Assembly: GCA_034509925.1 (NCBI GenBank)
Contig: CM067529.1
Span: 3,807,501-3,871,500, forward strand
Direction: 5' to 3'
Source of the DNA: Hirudinaria manillensis
Lineage: Eukaryota > Annelida > Clitellata > Hirudinida > Hirudinidae
Length of the DNA: 64,000 bases
Under the pieces are notes generated by a model. It was not told where the DNA came from. It worked only from the letters and a program-made list of their open reading frames with translations, and made no database searches. A program made the translations under genes and the position numbers. The number at the start of each line of letters is the position of its first letter. The first letter of the stretch is position 1. Shown piece by piece: positions 13,874-28,311 of the stretch.

Positions 13874-16609
13874 ATGACCGACTTTGGAACGATGAGCGTC
13901 ACCCGCTCTCTTTCCATTTCCACCCGGAATTCTTCCACCACGTCCGGAATTCCCCACTTCCAATCCGGTTACGGAACCTTCTATGGCTCCGTGCCACACA
14001 AGGAGCACGAACTGACCTCGGTAACCTATCCCGGTTTCTACGGAAACCATTCTGGAGAATTCTTCCAGTCGCAGCAGGTCTCCAACGGCCTTTCCATCTC
14101 CCCGATGGCACAGGGCACCTGCCACCAGCAGCAACAGTTCCAACAACAACAGCAACAACATCATCAGCAACAGCAACAACAGCACCAACACCAGCAACAA
14201 CAAAACAAACGTCGTGGAGAGTGGATAACCTTCAGCAAGCCTTTCTTACTTAAACTGGTTGAAAAACTCTGCCAGTTGAGCTTCGAAAGCGAGGTGGTGT
14301 CCTCGCCTGTCCCTGAGGTCAGCAGCGGTCACGGTCAAGGTCGGGTCGAACAAAAGACCGACCGCAGTTCAGTCAACCATATCGACGGAAGCGCGACGAC
14401 CACAACGATGGCCTGCAACGAGAACAACCATTCTCCGAGCGGCCTAGCCTCCGCCACAACGACTCCGACGACTACGGCTACGACTACTGCTCTCGTCAAC
14501 AACAGCAACGACAACAACCAAAGCTCCAGCGACAAAACCAACAACACCGGCGCCACTTGCTCGCGAAAGTCGCGCCAGAAATCGAGGCCGGTAAAGTTCG
14601 TGCGTCCGTTCGAGTCGAGCGAGGAGCGACAGAAAAGCGAGGAGAGCGACATCAACGTCGAAAGCGACGACGACGAATATGCGACGACAAAGAAGAAAAA
14701 TAGCATCAACAGCAACAAAAGTAACAAGACCAACAACAACAACAACAATAACAGCGCAGTCGTCACGCCAACGCCTCTCAGCAAATCCTATGTCGCCACC
14801 TCGGGCAATACCGCGACAACGGCAGCGGTCGTCGTAGCAACGGAGAAGTGCAAGGAGAGTCTCAAGAGAGAGAGAGACTCCATGGAAGAAGAGGGGGAAG
14901 AAGAAGAAGACAGCGAAACCGAACACATAAACGTCGAAGACGACGACGACGACAACGACCGCCAACACGCTCCGACTACAAAAGCGACGACAAGCAGACT
15001 GGAAGGAAAAGGAAACGATCTCTCGATCATGGAAAGGTCGTTCCAGCCTACCGCATTGCACTTCAATCCATCGACGTCGTCCTCTTCAGTCCCGCCGCTC
15101 TTCAATCCTCTGTGGTCGGAGTACTTCAAGTTGAACTTCGGACTGCAGTCGACCTATCAGCCGGCGTTCAACTCCCACAAGGGAACGTCCCAGGAAGCAA
15201 ACCGTCAGTCCTGGGCGGCCTTTAACAAGAGCCTCGTCTACAAAATGTTCGACGACGTCCTCGACGGTGACGCCGGCGGCAAGACTCGTAGCGGCACGGT
15301 CGGCTACGGGTCGAGCGCTCGGCCGTCTCCGTCGGCAGCCATCCGTGACGGTAGGTTCCTCTTTTCCGGCCACCGACCAGAAGGGCACCTCGGTTTGCAC
15401 CTCCCCAACGGCCTGGAAAAGCACCTGAGTACCTATGACGTTGCCTTCCGTCAGGGAAGAGTGCTGGAAAAGATGAGGGACGACCAGGATAACGACAGGG
15501 AAAACAAGAAGTCAGCCGTCGTCAGTCAGCTGAGGAACAAGAGACTGAGGGATGGCTTTGCCAAAGGTCGCCACCAGCTGGCTAACAGGCGCAACAAGCA
15601 GGCGAGAAATTGCCATCCTTCTAAAAATCCCTGTTCCAGAAATGCAGCTCTGGAAAGGAAGGAGCAGGCAGAGAAGAATGGCAAGGAAACGACGAATCCA
15701 GTCTGCGACGTTCCAATTTTAGGTGCCTTGCTGAGTTCAAACGACACAAAGCTCTATTCCTCGCACAGGTCTCTGCACAACATCAACAACAACAGCGCCA
15801 ACAACAAGAGCGCCAAGGTATGCGCAGAACAAAAACAACAGCAACAACAACGCAACGCGATCCTCAAGCCGACAACTGCAAACAACAATAACGACGACAA
15901 CTCTTGCGAAGTTCCTACGAAAAACGGTTTCCGCCATAACAACCCTTCCTCTAAAAAAACCGAAGGGTGGCCCAAGTGGGTGGCTCTCGACAAATGTCAG
16001 GTCAAGTCGTTGGTCGATTCTCTGGTGGCCACGATGATGGGCGATGGCCAATCACCTTCGACTTGTACCTCTTTGACTCCTCCCTCTACGAAATCACGTG
16101 ACGAAAACGACACGGAAATGCAGGTAGATGGTTATTGCACCATCGGATCGTCACCCCAACGTCGTCAACAAAAACAACGACAACAACGACAACCTGCTAC
16201 AACAGGTAGCGACGACGTAAAAAAAGGCGATGCCAAAGAAAACGACTCGAACAGTACCATCATCAACTGCCGATCCCCGCGATCGCCTCCAGTGTCCGTC
16301 ACGATTGAAGTCGAAAGTTCAGTCGCTCTCAACAACGGCGACAAGAACGACAACAACAGCAACAGGGATTCCGAAACCGAAACCAACTTTTCCGGCGACA
16401 CCCAGCTGGATCAGAGCGACCTGGACGAGTGCTCCAGACAAATGGAAGATATGAGCGACGACGGAGAAGCGTCGGCGGCGGCCAAAGACGCCGACGCGGA
16501 TGACTGCGCTCGGATGGAATGTCACTCCACGCATCGCAGGTGTCCGATCAAGTGGAAAAGCAACATGCTGAAACGCATGAAGGCCGAGAAGCGGAAACCG
16601 GAATCTTGA
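13874..16609 (+). CDS. Unknown low-complexity, probably nuclear protein with a three-copy Trp motif
   Basis: This is an uninterrupted 911-codon frame starting at ATG, and its base composition is clearly more GC-rich than its flanks. I do not recognise a family. Residues 84-110 are a Gln/His tract. Asn/Thr/Ser-rich stretches cover about 170-320 and 630-690. Two acidic clusters are each introduced by Ile-Asn-Val-Glu (260-268 and 352-360). Basic segments at about 551-580 and 884-909 could be nuclear localisation signals. Three islands of predicted amphipathic helix share one pattern, starting at Trp117, Trp447 and Trp702 (see findings). There is no signal peptide and no membrane segment. The composition suggests a nuclear regulator, but this is inference. 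The gene may extend through unseen exons; only this frame is visible. The minus-strand frames over it are shadows. Confidence 0.8.
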   Translation: MTDFGTMSVTRSLSISTRNSSTTSGIPHFQSGYGTFYGSVPHKEHELTSVTYPGFYGNHSGEFFQSQQVSNGLSISPMAQGTCHQQQQFQQQQQQHHQQQQQQHQHQQQQNKRRGEWITFSKPFLLKLVEKLCQLSFESEVVSSPVPEVSSGHGQGRVEQKTDRSSVNHIDGSATTTTMACNENNHSPSGLASATTTPTTTATTTALVNNSNDNNQSSSDKTNNTGATCSRKSRQKSRPVKFVRPFESSEERQKSEESDINVESDDDEYATTKKKNSINSNKSNKTNNNNNNNSAVVTPTPLSKSYVATSGNTATTAAVVVATEKCKESLKRERDSMEEEGEEEEDSETEHINVEDDDDDNDRQHAPTTKATTSRLEGKGNDLSIMERSFQPTALHFNPSTSSSSVPPLFNPLWSEYFKLNFGLQSTYQPAFNSHKGTSQEANRQSWAAFNKSLVYKMFDDVLDGDAGGKTRSGTVGYGSSARPSPSAAIRDGRFLFSGHRPEGHLGLHLPNGLEKHLSTYDVAFRQGRVLEKMRDDQDNDRENKKSAVVSQLRNKRLRDGFAKGRHQLANRRNKQARNCHPSKNPCSRNAALERKEQAEKNGKETTNPVCDVPILGALLSSNDTKLYSSHRSLHNINNNSANNKSAKVCAEQKQQQQQRNAILKPTTANNNNDDNSCEVPTKNGFRHNNPSSKKTEGWPKWVALDKCQVKSLVDSLVATMMGDGQSPSTCTSLTPPSTKSRDENDTEMQVDGYCTIGSSPQRRQQKQRQQRQPATTGSDDVKKGDAKENDSNSTIINCRSPRSPPVSVTIEVESSVALNNGDKNDNNSNRDSETETNFSGDTQLDQSDLDECSRQMEDMSDDGEASAAAKDADADDCARMECHSTHRRCPIKWKSNMLKRMKAEKRKPES

Positions 16610-17026
16610 ACTCGATGACCTTTCATTTCGGAACTTCTGACGGCGACGACGACGACGACGAGGCATTTATCGATGGAGAACTTCATACTTTTAATCACGA
16701 CAGCGCGATCACGTTTTGTTGTAGGATCGTCATCATCGCCATCGTCGTCATCATCATCATCATTACCACCATCATCATTATCATGACGACTCATTCGATC
16801 GCCGATGACATTGATCTCCAGATTAATTAATTGATTAATTAATTAATTAACTTTCGTAACTCGTGACATCACGGTTGCATCACGTGACCAACTAAACGAC
16901 GTAGCGCCGAGCGTTTTTTTTAGCGCAGAAGAAGAATCGAATTGGAAGCTTTTTTCGCGGAAAACATCGGTTTCGATGTTTCATTCATAATTGACAGCAT
17001 TTACCCAATTTGTCGTAAATATTATC

Positions 17027-17057
<31 letters not shown>

Positions 17058-18284
17058 TAATAATAATAACAATAATAATAATGATAATAATAATATAATC
17101 ATTAGTACAGTTATTTATAAAATTATGAGAATTATATTTATCAATGTTATTGTTATTATTCGTATTATTACGTCTAGTATCAGCTCTCATATGTTGCTCT
17201 TCTTACGCGGCTTTTATGCAAACCTAGCGTGGGTAAAAATTTTACAAGCAATGTTTTTTTTTCTTTTTTCTTTAAATTTTTTTTTTAAATTGTTGTTTTT
17301 TTTTTATTTAAAATTATTATTTTTTAATTTTTAATCTTTTATTTTTTATGGACGCCATTTTTGAACTGCGAGCGTCTTGTATTTTTCATCTTTCATTTTT
17401 AATCGTTTTTCGTGATTTCTACAATCGATCGATTGTCTCTAGGAGGATAAACAACAACAAACGCCTCTCTTACTTATAATTAGTATTTTATTATTATTAT
17501 CAATTATTATTAATAATAATAGTTATAGTAATAATTATAATAATTATAATAATAATTAAAAATATTTAACATCGTGACTTTTGTTTTATTTTGTTAAACA
17601 AATTATTTTTGAATAAACTTTCGTTTAATTTTGAAAATGCGACATTAACTGATATCCAACGAGTCGATTGATATATATCTGGAGGTAAAGTATTCGCGCC
17701 ATTTTTATCTTCGGAGCAGACGCTTCCTGAAGAGAGCGGGAAATCCAATCTTTTTCTGAAATTTAATTACGTCATAGCCAGCATCGTTATCATCATCCTT
17801 AAGTGGTGATATGATTTTATTAATTTTAAAATTATTTACTTTATTGTCAGAATTATTATTAATCAGATTAATTAAATGTTATCAACTTCAAAACATTGCA
17901 ATAACCATAACAACAGCAAGGCAACACGCAACTGTAACAACAATAATAATAACAATGATAATAATAATTAACAATTAGAATTGTTAGTTATGATTATTAT
18001 GACTATATCGTTTATTAATAATAGTTTTAATACGTAGCAATGGTACAATAATTATGTTATAATAACGAAATGTAACAACGATAAATATCTTTGGTGTAAT
18101 TAAAAAAATATATTAATTAAATATTAAAATAAAATTATATTAATTATTTTTTTTAAAATGTTTTTTTTTTCTTATTTGGTTTCTCAGCTCGGGTAAAATT
18201 GTGAGAGTACACAAGTATGGATGACTTGATTGATCTATTTTCACTGGCAATAACTTGCACCGACTCCGATCGACCGCCCATTTG

Positions 18285-18320
<36 letters not shown>

Positions 18321-18495
18321 GCCAGCATCGTTATCATTATCATAATCAGGACATCTCGACATCATCATCATCATCATCATCACCCACTTTCCCCACCTGC
18401 TTCGCAAGCGATAAAGTTTGGACTCGTTACGAATATCGGATTTCTTCACCAACATTTCTCCTCGTCCATTTCTTAGCTGATGATGATGATGATAA

Positions 18496-18499
<4 letters not shown>

Positions 18500-18584
<85 letters not shown>
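18500..18584. repeat. (ATT)n microsatellite
   Basis: About 85 bp of perfect ATT repeats. Confidence 0.95.
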
Positions 18585-18587
<3 letters not shown>

Positions 18588-19234
18588 CCTCCCCTCTTAT
18601 CCACATCTCTCAGTTTTCAACCAAGGTAAACGTGACACGGGTAAAATGTTGTTATTTTTTCTGGAATATCTTGCTTTTTGACGAGAAAAAATATAATTTT
18701 ATGTTGAATTACGATATAATAATAGAATAATATAAGAATAAATACGTCAGGTAATTATGGTTATGTGACATTCACTTATTATTGGTGTTATAATTATAAT
18801 TAGCGTTATTATAACGCGGCAGAATTTTATGATTGCGTCTCGTGTCTAAAATAATAATAGTTATCGTTACGTGTATTATTAAGGATAATATTTCAATGAT
18901 ATTAATAATTTGACTTTTTTTTGACGAATTAAAATGTATTTTTTAAAATTATAAGTTTTAATCGTAGAAAATTAATAAATTGTTGCCTAATTATTCTAAA
19001 AACTTTAATGTTGTAAAAAATTGTCCAATGATTTCCTGATGATATGTTTTGGAAAACTGATCGTAGTTTTTGTACATTGTGACCACGGGGACTATAATTT
19101 GAAATTGTAATAATTATTAATATTATCATGCTAACTTGTCTTAAAAGTCATCATCATCTTCTTCATCATCATCTTCTTCGTCATCATCCTCATCATCGCC
19201 GTGGTTTGTTGTTATATTTTTTTTTCGCGACGCT

Positions 19235-19296
19235 TATTGGCCGAACCGGAGGTGACGTCACGCTGTAAACAAGTTCGGGTTCGTCTCCATGGAAAC
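19235..19296. promoter_or_regulatory. Motif cluster: inverted CCAAT, ETS, CRE, forkhead and X-box types
   Basis: In about 60 bp there are ATTGG (19,235), CCGGA, a full TGACGTCA (19,253-19,260), TGTAAAC (19,264-19,270) and GTCTCCATGGAAAC (19,283-19,296). The last fits the relaxed RFX X-box consensus. The patch is repeat-poor compared with its surroundings. It may be a promoter or enhancer; no transcript start can be assigned. Confidence 0.35.
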
Positions 19297-19606
19297 GAAT
19301 CACCATTTTCGTTTTACCACGTGGAACAATCGAAATTGTTGTTGTTTTTGTTTTGTTATTTGTCGGCGACAAAAACAACTGAAAAGAAGCTGAATGCGTC
19401 ACGTTCTTTAACACGTCAACAACATAAGACGACGATGATGACGACGACGATGACGATGATGACGGAGACGATGAAGTTAAGTATTTTAATTCGCATTAAA
19501 AATTTTCTTGGATAAAAAGATGAAAAAAAAAGAAAATCTAATAAAATTCGGGTGTAAAGCAGAAACAAAAAGATGGCGCGCAAGAATCCTGACGCCGATC
19601 GCAAAC

Positions 19607-19651
19607 ACAGGTGACGCGTGTCAATACAGGTGGGTGGCGCCACTACAGGTG
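19607..19651. promoter_or_regulatory. Three ACAGGTG E-boxes at exact 19-bp spacing
   Basis: ACAGGTG occurs at 19,607, 19,626 and 19,645. A GTGGCGCCAC palindrome lies between the second and third copies. CAGGTG is the Snail/ZEB/E-protein type of E-box, and GGTGGCGC resembles the CTCF core. A related element is present in TDH intron 1. Confidence 0.35.
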
Positions 19652-20831
19652 GACGAGACTGGAGAAATGCTATCGGGGAGCTCCTGAGATGTTCTCCAAA
19701 ATAATAACAATAATAATACAAATAATAATAATAATAATAATAATTAAAAAATAAAAATTGATAATAAAAACGAGCAGGTGTGTCTGAAGCATTAATCAAG
19801 CTCTTATTACGGGTGCCTAGATCCAATTAGGCGATGGAGTAGTAGTGACTGCTGATGATGACGGTGATGATGGTGATGACGATGATGTGACGACGACGAC
19901 GACGATGACGTTTTCTATGATCAAGAACGTAAATAGAAACACTAAGAACGACGGATGGAGGAAGAAGAAAAGGAGAGAAGATAACAACGGTGATGTGACC
20001 AATGATAATGACGACGACGACGACGACGATGATGGTGATGATGATGATGATACCGAAGCCATTGGTAGTTGTTTGCATTTCCACCTGGTTTGTTTATCTT
20101 CGCCAGGATCAAGTTTAGTAAACCAAACATGAAAGAAGTTTGTTCCACCGTCATCCACGCCTCCGGTAAAATGCGATTATTAAGACGATGGCGATGACGA
20201 TGATGATAATGGTGATGGTAAAGATCATGAAGCTGTCGTCGTGGCTATCACGATCTTTACCATCATTATCGTTATCGTCGTCATCATCATCATCATCATC
20301 GTCGTCGTCGTCGTCATCGTCCCCACCCGCTCGTGGACTTCAAAGGAAGTGAAGCATCTGATTTGTTTACTCCGAAGTGATTAGCACTCAACGGACAAGG
20401 TCAAGGTCATTCATCGTCCGAATGCCATTACTGTCCACTAGGAGTACGTGATGACGATGACGATGATGATGACGATGATGATGATGATGACGACGATGAT
20501 GGTTATGACGATGATGATGATGGTGGTGATGTGGATGATAGCGGTTATAATGAAGACGACGACGGTGATGATGACAATAAAGATGACGGTAATGATAATG
20601 ATGGTGATAGTGATGATAACGATGAGTACAATATAGCAACAATCGTAAAATCTCAGAGCTGGGATGACAAAGAATTGTTTATATTCTCACTCACTTAGAT
20701 TAATTTAATTATAGTGTTATTATTATTATTATTTGTATTACTATTATTGTCGCCATTATTTGTTTATTTACGGTATTTGTTCGAGTCTTTTGCACTTGTT
20801 TGAACCCATACATCGATATCCAACCCATAAC

Positions 20832-21026
20832 CGAGTGCGCAGTGGCGGATCTAAAGAAACAGGAGGTAAATTAAACCTTTAAATTTAGCAATTTTATTTA
20901 ATTATTTAATTTAATTATTTAATTTAATATTTTAATTTAATATTTCCACGCAATTTTCCAGATCACCATCCTGTTATTAAATTCCTTTCCGTTCGCCATG
21001 GTTTTAGATCCGCCACAACGAGTTCA
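20832..21026. mobile_element. Probable decayed hAT-like MITE
   Basis: GTGGCGGATCTAAA at 20,842-20,855 is repeated in inverted orientation at 21,003-21,016, which brackets an AT-rich interior of about 180 bp with no coding capacity. The flanks CGAGTGCG (20,832-20,839) and CGAGTTCA (21,019-21,026) match at 6 of 8 positions, as an aged 8-bp target-site duplication would. CAGTGGCGG-type ends with 8-bp duplications are typical of hAT elements. No transposase is present. Confidence 0.5.
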
Positions 21027-22453
21027 AAGTGGTGTTTTCCTGAACTTTACCCTGAAACTGCACCTCTTGACCTCTCCTGTGCAAAGGGGTAAAGTCAAAT
21101 CGTTTGTCTTTCAAATCCTGATGATCGGATAATTAAGTTAATAAAATAAATAAGTTAGCTTATAATAAGTAATAATTAATATAATTAATTGTTATTTCTG
21201 AATAAGTTGGCGTCTTAATAGGCGGCAATTTGTTTTTGCCATTTTTCATGATTTTAACATTGAAATTCAAAGTTACGTTCAGGGCTTTTTGTCATTTTTT
21301 AATATAATAATAATTATTAAATTTAATAATAATAATTATTAAATTTAATAATAAAAGTTTTAGAATTTAAAACAAAGATTTGAAATAACAAATGAAATGA
21401 CAATTTCAAATAATACAGCTAAGACCACGTGATCATGAAGTCACTAAAGATGAGAACAGCAGCGCCATCTTTGGAATGTTTCTAAAAATAAAAATCTTCA
21501 AACATACAAATAATGAATTTCCTTAAATACTTAATTTAACTTTAATTCACAATTAATTAAAATAAAAATTTTATTTTTGAAAACATTTTATTTGACCTTT
21601 TATTTTAAATATTTTAAATCCAGCGGTAATCTGTTCAATCTTCTTAACCTTGCACTATCAATGGACGACATGAATATTGATCAACACCTCATTAGCATAA
21701 TCCTCTTTATGCCGATAGTAACAGCAATAAATACTCGGCTGGCATTTTCTCTGTTAGGCACCGGAAGAGGAGAGGTGGAGAGGGTGAGGTGTGCTAGGCT
21801 CTCTTGAAGCCAAAGAATAGCAGCCCACGACGATACATTAGCAACGGATCGAACAACAATTACAACTAATTGACGTCCGACCGGGCAACGACCTAATTAA
21901 TATTAATGAAATAATCGATGAATATTATAAATAGCAAAAGGTGTGTCGCAAACAGATGTTTTCCTTGTTGTTGATAGGTCGCATGAACTTCTTATTGGTT
22001 GTTTCTCTGTTTTATACAATCACCTTTGATTGAGCATTTGATTGAGTTGTTTGTACGAGTTTTTAAACAAATTACTCCGAATAATCCTTGAAATATCGAG
22101 CTTTATCTTCGAATTTCAATTTTAATACCAAAGAAAGGTTGGTTTTTTTCGTCGTTTTTTTTTTTAAATTGATTGTTCGTTTTATTTTTAATTTAAACCT
22201 TGAAATGCTATTTTTCCTATTTAGGACCTGACTAGCATTTAATACTAAATCGTAAAAGACTTTTTTAATACCATAAAATGTAATCTCACGGATGCTGTAA
22301 TGTTTCACCCAATGCCGTAACATGAAAATTGCGCTATTACAATTGAGTTTTATTGTAGATATATTTATTAAATAATAATATTAATAAACGTAAAATAAGG
22401 TTAAGTTTTTATTCCTTGAAATATAAACATAGTACAACACTCTTCATTCAAGA
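21027..22453. other. Upstream region of TDH
   Basis: AT-rich DNA with tandem ATTATTAAATTTAAT-like segments at 21,300-21,350. A repeat-poor patch with a CCGGAAG ETS-type site lies near 21,760. No exon is supported. The TDH promoter presumably lies in the last few hundred bases, but no core element stands out. Confidence 0.45.
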
Positions 22454-26673
<4,220 letters not shown>

Positions 26674-27026
26674 AGCTGAGAGATACTATGAAAGATGTTG
26701 AATGATTAAAATAGCTTTTTGGGCTCTTAGGAATATTATCATCACCATCATTATCATCATCACCATTGTTGTCACCACCACCATCAGCAGTTGCGCAATG
26801 TGATTTGTTCAAAGACAATAGTCTCAAAATGGCGATGTTGATCTTCAATTAAATTATGATAATTATTAGTCTCAATCATAATTGGTCAATCGATTAATTA
26901 AGAAATTAATAACCTAATTATTAAGTAACACACAAACGAAACCTTAACTCGGATCGTCAACGGTCAAACAAGTATATTTACAGAAAATTAACAAACAAGC
27001 TAGCCATTCCGTGAACGTGTCTCCAA
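26674..27026. other. Convergent intergenic region between TDH and the RING gene
   Basis: It contains an ATC/ACC repeat patch at 26,740-26,785 and an ATTAAA at 26,848-26,853 that may serve as the TDH poly(A) signal. I see no AATAAA for the minus-strand gene near its stop. Confidence 0.5.
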
Positions 27027-27686
27027 TCATTCCTCGTCCGCCAGGATCATGGAAATATCCGTACTCCAATTCAGTTGCGGAGCGGCATGACTGGTGTCCT
27101 GATTGAAGCTGTACGAGAGAAAGGAATTGTCCCCCAAATTTGACCTCGGAGTGGCAGAGTTCATGCTCCATTCTATCGGCCTCTCCACGAAACTGGTCTC
27201 GTCGGGTTCGTCGAGCTTCGAAGCGCACTCATAGATCTTTGAGAATGCACTCCGGCAAATCGGGCAGGTGCCTTGACTTTTAGACCAAGTGAAGATGCAG
27301 TTGTAGTGGTACTCGTGCATACAGCCGTTGACCCTGGTCGGTTTCTGAATCCCTCCAAAGCATATGGCACATCTGTTCTCCCCATTGCTTATACCAGAGA
27401 TGTCTAATCCTGGGCTCGAAGCCGTTGACGAAATGTTACCTTTCGTCGGAGGTGACTGGAAAGCTAGTCTTTCCCGGAAGAAGCTCCTCGGAGCTTCCGG
27501 TCTTGTCTCGTGGTTGACCCTAGGGGGAGCCTTCAGTCCTTGAAAGTGTCTCATCTCTTCGGGCATTTCATCCGTTGGGGTCACCATCAACGGTACATTT
27601 CTTGAGGAGGATGTTTCCGGTGTTGAAGTAAAAAGATGCGACACTTTTCCTTGTAAATCTTCCCAAACCCGTCTCCACTTGTCCAT
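27027..27686 (-). CDS. RING-H2 zinc finger protein, probable E3 ubiquitin ligase
   Basis: A single-exon 219-codon frame starting at ATG (27,684-27,686). Residues 106-144 form a canonical RING-H2: Cys106, Cys109, Cys122, His124, His127, Cys130, Cys141 and Cys144, with C-x2-C-x12-C-x-H-x2-H-x2-C-x10-C-x2-C spacing. The stretch Trp-Ser-Lys-Ser after Cys130, then Cys-Pro-Ile-Cys, resembles TOPORS-type RINGs. RING proteins of this kind bind an E2 and promote ubiquitin transfer; the substrate is unknown. The N-terminal 100 residues are Ser/Pro-rich and probably disordered. There is no membrane segment. Outside the RING I recognise nothing, so the precise family is open. It is head to head with CHD1L, with 625 bp between start codons, so a shared promoter is likely. 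Confidence 0.82.
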   Translation of the reverse strand: MDKWRRVWEDLQGKVSHLFTSTPETSSSRNVPLMVTPTDEMPEEMRHFQGLKAPPRVNHETRPEAPRSFFRERLAFQSPPTKGNISSTASSPGLDISGISNGENRCAICFGGIQKPTRVNGCMHEYHYNCIFTWSKSQGTCPICRSAFSKIYECASKLDEPDETSFVERPIEWSMNSATPRSNLGDNSFLSYSFNQDTSHAAPQLNWSTDISMILADEE

Positions 27687-28311
27687 GACTGTTTTGCCTA
27701 TTAACCTTTCTTTTATTTCTGCAAGTTCTTTTTAATGTAATGTATTTGAGCTAAACAAAAGATTGAAAGCATACGTCTTAAAATTTAAAATTTTCTAAAA
27801 ATGTGTTTGTAAAGTTTTAAGCTTTAAGCACTAAAACTTTTTAAATGCTTGATAGAATCATATTACTTAAGAGTAATTAAAAACACGGTTGGGGTTTTTC
27901 CATTTCCATGCCTACAAGTCAGACAATCTATTGTTATCCAAAAATATGTTTAGAGTGTTAATTTTTAAGGGATGGACAATGTCCAGTGCACATCCTTATT
28001 GTGGCGAAAATTACCCATAAAAGTGTTACATAATTTCAGCAAATTTCAAAGGCGATTTCCGATGAAATAAAAGTTTAGTTATTGTTACTGAAACCTCTTC
28101 ACGATGTCTTTGTGGCTAAGCAAGCTACCAACAATTCCAATTAAAAAATATTTACAGCAATAGTACAAAGCTTTAGAGTTTGAATTTGATTTGTACTAAT
28201 ATAATTTAATATATTTCTTATCGATTTGTTTACGTTGTGAACGGGGGAAATGGAGGGAGATATTTTGTTTTCGTTTTTTCCGGTATTTTGGTTTAGGCCT
28301 TTTTGGGTTCA
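27687..28311. promoter_or_regulatory. Probable bidirectional promoter of the RING gene and CHD1L
   Basis: 625 bp separate two divergent ATG codons. The interval is repeat-poor and AT-rich, with no TATA box at a plausible distance. Bidirectionality is inferred from arrangement only. Confidence 0.45.

Larger units (their letters stand above)
16610..20839. other. Intergenic, AT-rich with microsatellites
   Basis: No exon is supported. A short ATTA repeat lies at about 16,824-16,850. AAT/ATT runs lie at 17,028-17,100, 18,284-18,317 and 18,500-18,584. GAT/GAC runs lie at 19,430-19,470, 19,850-20,055 and 20,450-20,630. Two non-repetitive GC-richer patches, at 19,201-19,420 and 19,560-19,700, contain regulatory-type motifs listed separately. 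Confidence 0.5.

Noticed and set aside
14444-15061. 205-codon minus-strand frame inside the 911-residue ORF
   Set aside because: It is antisense to the Asn/Asp/Thr-rich coding region and is rich in Val/Arg from reversed repeats; a shadow frame.
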